DNA from: JBAXTE01 sp964653595
GTDB taxonomy: Bacteria; Bacteroidota; Bacteroidia; Bacteroidales; WCHB1-69
Reading direction: 5' to 3'
Assembly (NCBI GenBank): GCA_964653595.1
Contig: CAZZHH010000012.1
Coordinates: 10,222-74,221 of the forward strand
DNA length: 64,000 nt
Part shown: positions 26,350-34,906 of the stretch, piece after piece
How the letters are laid out: each line of letters begins with the position of its first letter
Numbering within the stretch: position 1 is the first letter of the stretch
Position numbers and translations under genes: made by a program
Notes under the pieces: model-generated
Told to the model about the DNA's origin: nothing
Seen by the model: the letters and a program-made list of their open reading frames with translations, nothing else
Databases searched by the model: none

Positions 26350-28899
26350 TTAGTTTTCGTTGAACAACAATTTTAATAAAAATGGGAACTCTTGATTTTC
26401 GGGGTTAACTTCAATTGCTTTTTTTAATGCAAATTTATAGCCTAGTTGATTCTCTCTTAGCATTTCTATCACTCCCTCGGTAAATAACTGATTTGCATAA
26501 ATAAATTTTGAAAAAAGTTTTGGATCTTCAACATTTACAAAGGCACTGTTAATTCCACCTCTATGTTGATTTAAGAATGTAAGATTATCTATCAGGTTAA
26601 TAGTTTTAAAAGCATCAAAAGAGAAGAATTCAAGATACGATTTATCGTCAGTATTTATGGTAATATTAGCAGTATTCTCTTCAATTTGCTCATTGGTAAA
26701 TATTAAACTCGCAGCGAGGTGATATGGATTATTATAAAAATAATCATCATTTTGTAAGTTTTGAGTTTCGTATTTCCATCTTCTAAAATCAATTGGAACG
26801 CTATTTCCGGAGTTTGACCCAATAAGAATTGCATGATACTGGGCAATCCACACAGTTGCATCAGAGAATACGGAATAGAATGTTTTTACAATTCCCAACA
26901 AATCAGATAATCTGAGTTTATGAAGGGGCAGATATTGAGATATCATTCCATTTTGAGTTAGATGGTTTTTACATAGTTCAAAATATTCTTTAGTGTAAAT
27001 ATTTCCAGAACCGAGAATGGGATGTGTTGGATCACTAGAAATCAAATCGTATTTATTCTGAGTAGTTTGCAAAAAATGTCTACCATCCCCACCATAAATT
27101 TTCAACCGTGGATCGTTATATACTTCTTTATTAAGATCGGAATAAAAGTGTGCTACATTTTTCAAATCTGGCATTAACTCCACACAATCTATATGTTTAA
27201 CTTTTGGATTAGAGGCAATAGCAGAAGTAGTAACCCCTATGCCAAAACCAACAACTAAAGCATTTTCACAGTCTAGTCCCATTAAAAAAGGGATGTTTCC
27301 TACCATTTTTACAGCCTTAATGGCATCGTAAGTTGAACCAATAACAGAGCTATTATTAACGTAGGTGGTCAAGACTGGATTTTTAGTATCCCTATCTTTT
27401 CCTACCACATAAGATCCTTCGATTGTTTCTCCATAGGCGATAATTTCTTTATCATATTTATTAAAAGAGGGTGGCAAAACTCGAACAATAGGTTTAATAG
27501 ATAAAATAATGATTGCAAAAAATGAAAACAGCAACATTGAAAATGAAAATAGAATTTTTTTCTGTGGAAAGAAATTTTTATATACAATCCAAAGAGCAAC
27601 TATCCCTGATAGAAACACAGGAAAAACAACCGATAGAGCGTTTCCAAAAATTGGGATAAAGACAAAAATTGTCAACAGTGGTCCTAAAACACTTCCCAAT
27701 GAATTTGCAAATAGAATTTTTCCGGTAGATTCAGCAGTATCCATGTCTGATTTTGTCACTAACGACCAAGTTAAAGGCATACAAAAACCAGAAATAGCGG
27801 ACACTGGCACAATTACTAATACAGCTGTAAGAATGGGAATAAGGATAATTCTTACTAGATAATCTTCTTCCATAACAGCTAGCGGAATTATCAAAAGAGA
27901 GGGTAAATAAATGGTAATTATCAATCCAACGATAGCAGCAAATGATAAACAAAGTAGAATCTTAAAAATTGTTTTAACCTTGTTGATAATTTTTTTTTCA
28001 AAAACGGAATAAAACCAGCTACCCAAATACAATCCAAACACTACGGATGAGGATATAATGGCAAAGGTATAACTTGTATTAACAAAATACACTTTAAAAA
28101 ATCGAAACCAAATAGTCTGCATAGAAACAACCACAAAACCACATACGAAAGTGGTTAAAAATGCAATTTGCCAATTATTAGATTTCATTACACCATTTAT
28201 CTTTACATCATTTCCCAAATCAATGTCCCTAGTAGAATGAGATTTTAGAGAAAAGCACTTTCTATAAACAAATGTAATAATTGCTAAGGAAAAAAGTATA
28301 GCAATAGCAATTGAGATGGTATAAAACTGTCCAAAAGTTTTTATCAGGAAAAAGCCAGTAATCAATCCACCAATTACACTACCGAGTGTTTCGAACGCAT
28401 AAAGTTTTGCCAATTTTGAATTTTTTTCCACATCAGGAACCTTCATTGATTGGGCAATCAAGGGGAAAACGCCACCCATTAAAAAAGCAGGTAAAAAAAC
28501 GACTAAGATAGTCAAAACATAACCAACCAGTTTGATTATTTGAGGAGAAAAAAAGGGGACAGTTTGATAGAAGAAGGGGATCGTGAATTTAACAAAGAAA
28601 TAGTTTCCAAAGGCCAACACTGCAATGCCTACAAACAGAATCCAAATTGGAAATGTACATCGATATTTTCCAAAATAATATGCTCCTAATCCCATACCAG
28701 ATAAGTAACCAGATAGTACTATAGCCGAAGAGCTAGAAGTAGATCCAATGATAAGAGCTAGCATTCTAAACCAGCTTACTTCAAAAATTAAAAATGATAT
28801 CCCAGAAAGAAATATTATCAAAAATAAAATGGAAATATGAATTTGCTTTTTGGAGCTAAGCATAAAAAAATATCGATTTTTAAAAAAATTTTGTAACAT
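26350..28899 (-). CDS. Membrane protein fused to a spermidine-synthase-like domain
   Basis: An 849-residue protein; an internal ATG at 28863 would give 837. The N-terminal part (to about 480) is a polytopic membrane domain with about twelve to fourteen helices. The C-terminal part (about 490-780) is a Rossmann methyltransferase-like domain of the spermidine synthase family, with VVGFGIGVTTSA and DCVELMPDL. The aminopropyltransferase acidic motif is altered: SSDPTHP stands where two Asp normally occur, so polyamine synthesis is doubtful. Such fusions are widespread and mostly uncharacterised. The gene lies alone between two terminators. Confidence 0.75.
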   Translation of the reverse strand: MLQNFFKNRYFFMLSSKKQIHISILFLIIFLSGISFLIFEVSWFRMLALIIGSTSSSSAIVLSGYLSGMGLGAYYFGKYRCTFPIWILFVGIAVLAFGNYFFVKFTIPFFYQTVPFFSPQIIKLVGYVLTILVVFLPAFLMGGVFPLIAQSMKVPDVEKNSKLAKLYAFETLGSVIGGLITGFFLIKTFGQFYTISIAIAILFSLAIITFVYRKCFSLKSHSTRDIDLGNDVKINGVMKSNNWQIAFLTTFVCGFVVVSMQTIWFRFFKVYFVNTSYTFAIISSSVVFGLYLGSWFYSVFEKKIINKVKTIFKILLCLSFAAIVGLIITIYLPSLLIIPLAVMEEDYLVRIILIPILTAVLVIVPVSAISGFCMPLTWSLVTKSDMDTAESTGKILFANSLGSVLGPLLTIFVFIPIFGNALSVVFPVFLSGIVALWIVYKNFFPQKKILFSFSMLLFSFFAIIILSIKPIVRVLPPSFNKYDKEIIAYGETIEGSYVVGKDRDTKNPVLTTYVNNSSVIGSTYDAIKAVKMVGNIPFLMGLDCENALVVGFGIGVTTSAIASNPKVKHIDCVELMPDLKNVAHFYSDLNKEVYNDPRLKIYGGDGRHFLQTTQNKYDLISSDPTHPILGSGNIYTKEYFELCKNHLTQNGMISQYLPLHKLRLSDLLGIVKTFYSVFSDATVWIAQYHAILIGSNSGNSVPIDFRRWKYETQNLQNDDYFYNNPYHLAASLIFTNEQIEENTANITINTDDKSYLEFFSFDAFKTINLIDNLTFLNQHRGGINSAFVNVEDPKLFSKFIYANQLFTEGVIEMLRENQLGYKFALKKAIEVNPENQEFPFLLKLLFNEN

Positions 28900-28909
28900 G
28901 AAAAAATAG

Positions 28910-28937
28910 CAAAAAAAAGCTCCAAAAAATTGGAGCT
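28910..28937 (-). terminator. Intrinsic terminator of the universal stress gene
   Basis: An 8-bp perfect stem (AGCTCCAA/TTGGAGCT) with a 4-base loop is followed on the minus strand by a run of eight T, just after the stop at 28944. Confidence 0.7.
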
Positions 28938-28943
28938 ATTTTT

Positions 28944-29792
28944 TTATCTAGTAATGTCGTATACCTTATCATTGGGGTGTATACAAAGAACTGGAACTTT
29001 TGATTTATTAACCATTTCTCTGGAAGAATCTCCTAACCATGTTCCAAAGTCGTCTTGTTCACTCATTATTACAATAAGATTTGCATCTATTTGATCTGCA
29101 AATTTTGAAACTGTTTGTGACATATTAAAAGATTCGAGCGTAGTTTTTGAATATCTCACATTTGCATCTCGAATATATTTATCGGCAATACTTACATGTT
29201 TATCTACAAGAGATTGAACGTCAACGCTGCTAGATGTATAAAGTCCTAACAAATTAATTTTGGCGTTAAACATTTTTGCAATTTTAACTGCAAAAGGAAG
29301 TTTGTGAAGAGTAGAATTGGTATTATCAATAACTAAAACCATATCCGTTAGAGCTCTAGATATTTTGATATCGCTTTGAATGATAAGAACGGGACATTTT
29401 GCGCTCATAACAGTTCTGTATGCAGTATTTCCAATGAATGCTTCATCGTATCCGGTAATACCATGTGCTCCAACCACAATCATCATAGCATCTGACTCTT
29501 CTGCCTCTTTGACCATCATTTTAAACGGTCTTCCTTGACGAATTTTTGGCACTATACTGTAGCCTTCTGGCATAAGATGAACGTGATCGTTAGCAAAATC
29601 AGCCAATCTTTTTTCAGCAATTTGTCGATATTCTTTCACGTTTTCCGATAATAGACCTAATGTTGTACCGGGGGTTTCAACCCAAAGTAAAGTGATGTTA
29701 CATTTTGCTTTGTCTGCAATAGAAGTAGCATGTTTTAAAGCATTAATTGAATTATCGGAAAAGTCGGTTCCTACTACAATGGTGTTTTTCAT
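28944..29792 (-). CDS. Tandem universal stress protein
   Basis: A 282-residue cytoplasmic protein of two UspA folds (about 1-145 and 150-280). The first begins TIVVGTDFSDNSINALKHAT and ends with the nucleotide-binding motif VVGAHGITGYDEAFIGNTA, close to the ATP-binding Gx2Gx9G pattern. The second domain lacks a clear copy of that motif (IVIMSEQDDFGTWLGDSS), so only one half may bind ATP. Tandem forms are common in this phylum. The biochemical role is unknown; Usp proteins usually rise in growth arrest. It is preceded by the dlt-like cassette, with 109 bases between them. Confidence 0.88.
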   Translation of the reverse strand: MKNTIVVGTDFSDNSINALKHATSIADKAKCNITLLWVETPGTTLGLLSENVKEYRQIAEKRLADFANDHVHLMPEGYSIVPKIRQGRPFKMMVKEAEESDAMMIVVGAHGITGYDEAFIGNTAYRTVMSAKCPVLIIQSDIKISRALTDMVLVIDNTNSTLHKLPFAVKIAKMFNAKINLLGLYTSSSVDVQSLVDKHVSIADKYIRDANVRYSKTTLESFNMSQTVSKFADQIDANLIVIMSEQDDFGTWLGDSSREMVNKSKVPVLCIHPNDKVYDITR

Positions 29793-29901
29793 CTGCTAAT
29801 AATTTATATTTTATATTTAGTTGTTTCTCCTCTGTAAAAATACAAAATAAAATCAATTAATTTATTTTTTAACAAATTTTTTCAATTAATTAAATCTATC
29901 C

Positions 29902-31377
29902 TTAATAAATTAAATATATAAATGGTTGAGAAGCTGATATATAAACCTGATAAATTAAAATTGTAAATATGAAAATTATCATTGCTTTTAACACCCAGTT
30001 TAGATTGGAAAAAAGAATAATGAAGTGTTCTGTAATTCGTTGTGGAATATAATGCAGAACAATTGCAAGTAACAGAATAATAGCTGGGTAAAAGTAGATC
30101 GAAACCCACTGTATAAGGAGACTGATGTCGAACTTTGTGAATATCATTTGATAAATCTGTCCAGCTATACTCAAGTTTGATGATTTAAACAACACAACAC
30201 TTAACGACAAAAACGCCACTGTAAGTGTAATACTAAAAGGCTGATAGATTGCTTTTGGGATAAATGAAGCAATTTTCTTACGATTTTTTTGAGTAGCAGT
30301 ATCCCATGCGATGGCTATTCCATGCGATAAGCCCCATAATATATATGTCCATGCGGCACCGTGCCAAAGTCCCGAGACAAAAAAAGTAATCAACACGGCA
30401 AAAACCACTCCCCATTTTTTGAGTGATCTAAACGAAAAGGAGAGTGGAGTAAAAAGATACTCATTAAACCATGTAGATAAAGTAATGTGCCATCTTCGCC
30501 AAAAATCGGTAATATTGGTTGCTAAAAAGGGTTTATTAAAATTGGGTTCGATATAAAATCCCAACAACAAAGCGATTCCTAACACCATGTTGGTATAACC
30601 AGCAAAATCGTAATAGATCTGAATCATTGCCATGATAGTAGCCATTGCTGCTTCGAACCCCGAAAAATAGATGGGCGCATCAAAGACTCTATCCACGAAA
30701 TTAACTGCTAAATAATCGGCAATTACTATTTTAAAAAAAAGACCAGACATGATTAAAAAAAGACCTCTTCCGATGTTTGTTTTTGTAATTTCGATACTTT
30801 TTTGAAACTGTGGCAGAAGATTTCGGGCTTTAGCAATGGGGCCAGCCAAAATTGTAGGGAAAAAAGAGACATACAATAGGTAATTGATGTAGTTTTTTTC
30901 GGCCTTCTCTATCATTTCACGATGCAAGTCGAAAATATAAGAGAGCGTTTTAAACACAAAAAAGGAGATTCCGATAGGTTGAATAATCTGCAAGTCTATG
31001 GTAGATTGTTGGCTAAATCCCATCCAGGAATCAACAATAAATTGTGTGTATTTGTAGAACAATAGCAACCCAATATTGATGGTTAATGATAATATTAGCC
31101 ATCCATTTCGTTTGTTATTAGATTGAGTGTTAGCCAGTGCTCTGCCGATAAAATAGTCGCTAGTAGCCATGAGAATCAATAATATCACAAAACTATTGGC
31201 TATTTTGTAATAAAAAAACAGACTAAATATTAACAAAAGGACATTTCTAACCCCTATTTTTTTAATAGAAAAACTATATAAAAAGTAAAAAGCAGAAAAC
31301 AGCAAAAAAAAGATTACAGAGTTAAACTGTAGTGGATTTGCACTTTGAAAAAGAAACAACTGAGAAATATAATCCAT
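29902..31377 (-). CDS. MBOAT membrane O-acyltransferase, DltB/AlgI-like
   Basis: Polytopic inner-membrane enzyme expected to pass an acyl group from a cytoplasmic carrier to the outside. The 491-residue protein has about eleven helices. The MBOAT signatures are intact: DFWRRWHITLSTWFNEYLF (291-309) and the catalytic histidine in SGLWHGAAWTYILWGLSHG (His339). Length and layout match AlgI, PatA and DltB. It is the last gene of a five-gene cassette, 3 bases after the LysM esterase gene. Its closest functional model is DltB, which receives D-alanyl groups from DltC, because an adenylation enzyme and carrier protein are in the same operon. The acceptor is unknown. Confidence 0.9.
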   Translation of the reverse strand: MDYISQLFLFQSANPLQFNSVIFFLLFSAFYFLYSFSIKKIGVRNVLLLIFSLFFYYKIANSFVILLILMATSDYFIGRALANTQSNNKRNGWLILSLTINIGLLLFYKYTQFIVDSWMGFSQQSTIDLQIIQPIGISFFVFKTLSYIFDLHREMIEKAEKNYINYLLYVSFFPTILAGPIAKARNLLPQFQKSIEITKTNIGRGLFLIMSGLFFKIVIADYLAVNFVDRVFDAPIYFSGFEAAMATIMAMIQIYYDFAGYTNMVLGIALLLGFYIEPNFNKPFLATNITDFWRRWHITLSTWFNEYLFTPLSFSFRSLKKWGVVFAVLITFFVSGLWHGAAWTYILWGLSHGIAIAWDTATQKNRKKIASFIPKAIYQPFSITLTVAFLSLSVVLFKSSNLSIAGQIYQMIFTKFDISLLIQWVSIYFYPAIILLLAIVLHYIPQRITEHFIILFSNLNWVLKAMIIFIFTILIYQVYISASQPFIYLIY

Positions 31378-31380
31378 TTT

Positions 31381-33147
31381 TTATTGAATTTTAAGTTTTT
31401 CACCCACTTTAATAACGTCTCCTTTGAGGTTATTAAGTTTTTTTATTTGAAACTCGCTCACTTTATATTTTTTCGAAAGAGCAGATATTGTCTCTCCCTT
31501 TCTCACTTTATGCAAAATAGCTTTTTTGGAGTTATTTGTCCTTTTATAGGTGGATATGGTTTTGCTATTTTCTATCGATTTAGGAGGAGCTACCCTTATT
31601 TTTTGTCCAACAAACAACTTTGTTGACCTTAGATTATTCCAAAGTTTAATGTCGTTATTAGAAATCCCATATTTATTTGCGATCAAACTAATTGTTTCTT
31701 CTCTTTTCACAAGATGAAACTCGATTGGATTGTTAGTGGTAACGCCAGACAGGATAGATTTGGGTTGATTTCCGGGAATAGCTTGCATCAAAGAATCTGT
31801 GGTACCCTCTTCCTCATTTGAAATTTCGGAACTAAAATTCTCAGCTAGGAGTGATTCGGGGTTTGTGGTTAAAAACTCTCTATAAGAAGTAAGCAAAGCA
31901 TTATATAGAATTTCCGACTTTAGTTGATATCCCTTATACGTTAAGTGAACTCTATCGGGTTGAGCTAGTGCCAATTTTCTCCATTCGTTTAAAGCTTTTT
32001 CTCCCCCACTTATGTGATAATAATCGAAAAATGCACAGCTATTAACTTGAGCAATCTTTCGAAGCAGTTGGGCAAAGTTTTTCGTAAAAGGAACATTTTT
32101 TTTTCTATACCATAAGTCATGAGAGCTCATTAGTATGATAGAGCTATTTGGGACCCATTTTTTAATATTTTGAATTATCTGAGTTAGATTATTGGTTAGT
32201 TCTTGTTCGTTATACTTAAATGGATAAAAGTCATTCGCACCCAGATCGAGTATCACCAAATCGGGATTATAGATCCGAATTTGAGGTTCAAACAACGTTT
32301 GTCGTAAAACACTCTTGAATCCAGCTCCATTAATCCCAACACTACTATACAACAATCCTTTATCTTGGCAGCTTTCGATGGATAATCCGGAACATTCAAA
32401 ACGAACCTGAGTAGAATCTAATCTATAAAATGAAAACACTAGTGTATCGGACGTTTTCGGAAGAATCACATCCACAAAACCTTTTGTTTTTGCTTCATTA
32501 ATTGGGATTTTAATCGGTTCAGTATTTCCAACAACGAGATTAACGCCAAAGCTTGCACTATCTGTTTTACAATAGATTCTTAAGTGAGTAAAATCGTTTC
32601 GAATAGAACGATATTTACTTCTAAAAAGAATGGTAAAAGAGGCATTCGTATCGGTAGTAAATATCGTTGCTCCAGCTATTCCAATATCATATTTAACCTC
32701 CCGAGAGACATTTCTACTAAAATCCCATTCGCCACTACTAAGGGTGGAATAATCATAGGCAGCATGCGTGCCAGCAGATTTGTAAGGAAAAACAAATCCT
32801 CTACCACCATAACCAAAGAGTTCCTGCATGGCATTTCTGAGATTACCGGTATAAAAATCTGTTTGCACATGAGAATCGCCAATATGTAAAATTCTTACTT
32901 TTTTATTTTCGACATTTTCCAATGCATTAAAAAAATGAAAAATGGCATCACAATTATTCCATTCAATAAAATTATGTTCATAATCGATAAAAGGATATTT
33001 TTGAGCATAATTGTTTTCCAATACAAAAAGTGCTGTATCAGTATCTTTTACTAAAGTGTCATTGTTCTCAAGTACTTGGGCAAATAGATGATTTGTTTTG
33101 CCCCAACACATTAATACAAAAAAGCAAATAAAAGCTACTCTCTTCAT
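31381..33147 (-). CDS. SGNH hydrolase with two C-terminal LysM domains
   Basis: A 588-residue exported protein: signal peptide (about 1-23), an SGNH/GDSL esterase-acyltransferase domain (about 83-420) and two LysM domains (about 477-522 and 545-588). SGNH residues are Ser92 in HIGDSHVQTD, a Gly block at VGINGAG, Asn305 in LDLGANDFYP, and the Asp398/His401 pair in PDRVHLTYKGY. LysM units normally bind N-acetylglucosamine polymers, so the enzyme should sit on peptidoglycan. In alginate and teichoic-acid systems an SGNH partner (AlgX/AlgJ, DltD) completes or edits MBOAT acylation. The start overlaps the upstream SGNH gene by 4 bases. Confidence 0.88.
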   Translation of the reverse strand: MKRVAFICFFVLMCWGKTNHLFAQVLENNDTLVKDTDTALFVLENNYAQKYPFIDYEHNFIEWNNCDAIFHFFNALENVENKKVRILHIGDSHVQTDFYTGNLRNAMQELFGYGGRGFVFPYKSAGTHAAYDYSTLSSGEWDFSRNVSREVKYDIGIAGATIFTTDTNASFTILFRSKYRSIRNDFTHLRIYCKTDSASFGVNLVVGNTEPIKIPINEAKTKGFVDVILPKTSDTLVFSFYRLDSTQVRFECSGLSIESCQDKGLLYSSVGINGAGFKSVLRQTLFEPQIRIYNPDLVILDLGANDFYPFKYNEQELTNNLTQIIQNIKKWVPNSSIILMSSHDLWYRKKNVPFTKNFAQLLRKIAQVNSCAFFDYYHISGGEKALNEWRKLALAQPDRVHLTYKGYQLKSEILYNALLTSYREFLTTNPESLLAENFSSEISNEEEGTTDSLMQAIPGNQPKSILSGVTTNNPIEFHLVKREETISLIANKYGISNNDIKLWNNLRSTKLFVGQKIRVAPPKSIENSKTISTYKRTNNSKKAILHKVRKGETISALSKKYKVSEFQIKKLNNLKGDVIKVGEKLKIQ

Positions 33148-34583
33148 CCGTTTTTCACTAAAAATGTGTGTGATACTTTTTTTTCAAACTGTTTATATTG
33201 CCCATGGATTGCATTAAAAATCTGGTCGGCAACGATTCTTTGCCCTTTTGGTGAAAAGTGACCATCTTTAGAGGCAAGTCCTTTTTTAGACCAGGATAAA
33301 ATCGCATCTTTTCCACCCATATACTCATACATGTCAAAATAAGCACAACCTGATTCTAAAGCGGCTTTTTTGATTACATCGCGGATATCCGGAATCATCG
33401 GATAGGATGTATATTCGCCATCGATGCGTGTAGCCATATCTCCTACTCCAATAACTAAAACACTTAAATTCTTATTAACCTGTTTGAACTTTTTAAAAAT
33501 CCGACTAAATTCAGAAGCAACATAATCTAATGTCTTTTTACTGTTAACATAAGGAATTGTGTTAGCACCAAACTGTAACATAATTAATCTGGTGTTGGAT
33601 TGTTTAATTTCCTCCGAAAAGAGCGACTTCTCAATTTTCAATAATCCGTTACCTGAATGTCCTCGAATACCATAATTATCAACCTGTACACCTTTTTTAC
33701 CATCGAAAGTAATACCATAAATCATTGGGGATTCTCCTTCAAAAGATAAAGTGATATTTCTCTCGTTGGCAGTTAAATCAATCTCTTGTTCCACATACGA
33801 TACATTTTGATTTAACACAGTCTTCCCAATAACGTTATCCGACCCAGTTTTATAGACAGAGACATAACAAGGCGAGGATGCATTTCCATATTGAATTTTA
33901 ATTTTCGAATAGTTGCTTCTTAAGCGTAGACGAATAGAGGCAGTTAGTTTTTCCACCGGTTTGGCTACAGAATCATTTTCCACAGGCGTAATACCATTTC
34001 TATAAATAAACGACATGCCCGATAAGCCAAAAGCTCCATTTTTTAATTTATCATGAAAAACCGAAAATCGTTTCCAATTCGAACTACTTTCTCTTGAGTA
34101 TGAAACATTGGTAGCAATATCGTCAAAGGGAACAAAGCCGACCCCTTGACCTCCAAATTCTTTAAAAAAATTATCTCTAATATTAGAAGTGATTCTATCC
34201 CCCTCAATCTGTGAGTCGCCATAGTGGGCAATACGAACCACTTTTTCGGGGGACTCAAATTTAAGAGCTGCAAAAAAATCATCCAAAGCACCAACACCCT
34301 CTAAGGAAGAAACGGTAAGAAATTCTGGAACAACGACACTGTCAGAAGATACTGAATCTTTATGGTCTGTTAGCATTAATTTTTCAGTAATGCTATCCGC
34401 TTTAACATTGGAAGTAGAAAAGCCACCAAGGGTTAATAATTTTTCAAAGGGAATAAAACGAACATCGATGGTTTCTCCTAAAAAAAGTGGAAATGAAATA
34501 GCAGGTTTTAAATAGGAAAATAGAACAAGCAATGTGCCTGTTACTAACATTATCAGAACAGCTTCAAACTGTTTTAGTTTCAT
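33144..34583 (-). CDS. Membrane-anchored SGNH hydrolase (DltD/AlgX-like role)
   Basis: A 479-residue protein with one N-terminal membrane helix (about 7-25) and a periplasmic SGNH domain. The catalytic set is complete: Ser124 in AHYGDSQIEGDR, Gly308 near IRGHSGNG, Asn341 in LQFGANTIPY and the Asp440/His442 pair in KDGHFSPKGQ. A beta-rich insert (about 160-300) separates the first two blocks. It is a paralogue in layout of the next gene but has no LysM. It probably works at the outer face of the inner membrane with the MBOAT protein, as DltD does, while the LysM form acts on the wall; that division is inference. Confidence 0.85.
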   Translation of the reverse strand: MKLKQFEAVLIMLVTGTLLVLFSYLKPAISFPLFLGETIDVRFIPFEKLLTLGGFSTSNVKADSITEKLMLTDHKDSVSSDSVVVPEFLTVSSLEGVGALDDFFAALKFESPEKVVRIAHYGDSQIEGDRITSNIRDNFFKEFGGQGVGFVPFDDIATNVSYSRESSSNWKRFSVFHDKLKNGAFGLSGMSFIYRNGITPVENDSVAKPVEKLTASIRLRLRSNYSKIKIQYGNASSPCYVSVYKTGSDNVIGKTVLNQNVSYVEQEIDLTANERNITLSFEGESPMIYGITFDGKKGVQVDNYGIRGHSGNGLLKIEKSLFSEEIKQSNTRLIMLQFGANTIPYVNSKKTLDYVASEFSRIFKKFKQVNKNLSVLVIGVGDMATRIDGEYTSYPMIPDIRDVIKKAALESGCAYFDMYEYMGGKDAILSWSKKGLASKDGHFSPKGQRIVADQIFNAIHGQYKQFEKKVSHTFLVKNG

Positions 34584-34646
34584 AAAAATTAGAAAGAATA
34601 TAATGCCGAAAAAACCGACGATTAATAATTAAATACCGATCAAGAT

Positions 34647-34889
34647 CTAGTTTTCTGCTAATTTCACTTCAATGATATTCATCAGATCACCTACATTTTT
34701 CAATTTTACCAAATCTTTTAATTTAAATTTGATATTAAAGTGGCTTTCTACTGCAGATATCATACTCAAATGGGATAATGAGTCCCATGCATCCACATCG
34801 TTAGCAGTTGTTTCAGGCATAATTTTTAAATCGGGTTGATTAAAAACAGTTCTAAAAATTGAGGTTAATTGCTCTTTTATTTCATTCAT
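34647..34889 (-). CDS. Acyl carrier protein, DltC-like role
   Basis: An 80-residue carrier protein. The 4'-phosphopantetheine site is Ser37 in VDAWDSLSHLSM, the standard DSL motif. The remainder predicts four helices (ESHFNIKFKLKDLVKLKNVG). The ATG at 34889 (MNEIKEQL) is chosen because the longer frame overlaps the upstream gene and adds an atypical basic stretch. It sits 17 bases after the adenylation gene, so it is very likely the carrier loaded by that enzyme. No fatty-acid synthesis genes are near. Confidence 0.9.
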   Translation of the reverse strand: MNEIKEQLTSIFRTVFNQPDLKIMPETTANDVDAWDSLSHLSMISAVESHFNIKFKLKDLVKLKNVGDLMNIIEVKLAEN

Positions 34890-34906
34890 TTTGTATAACA
34901 CTTTTT

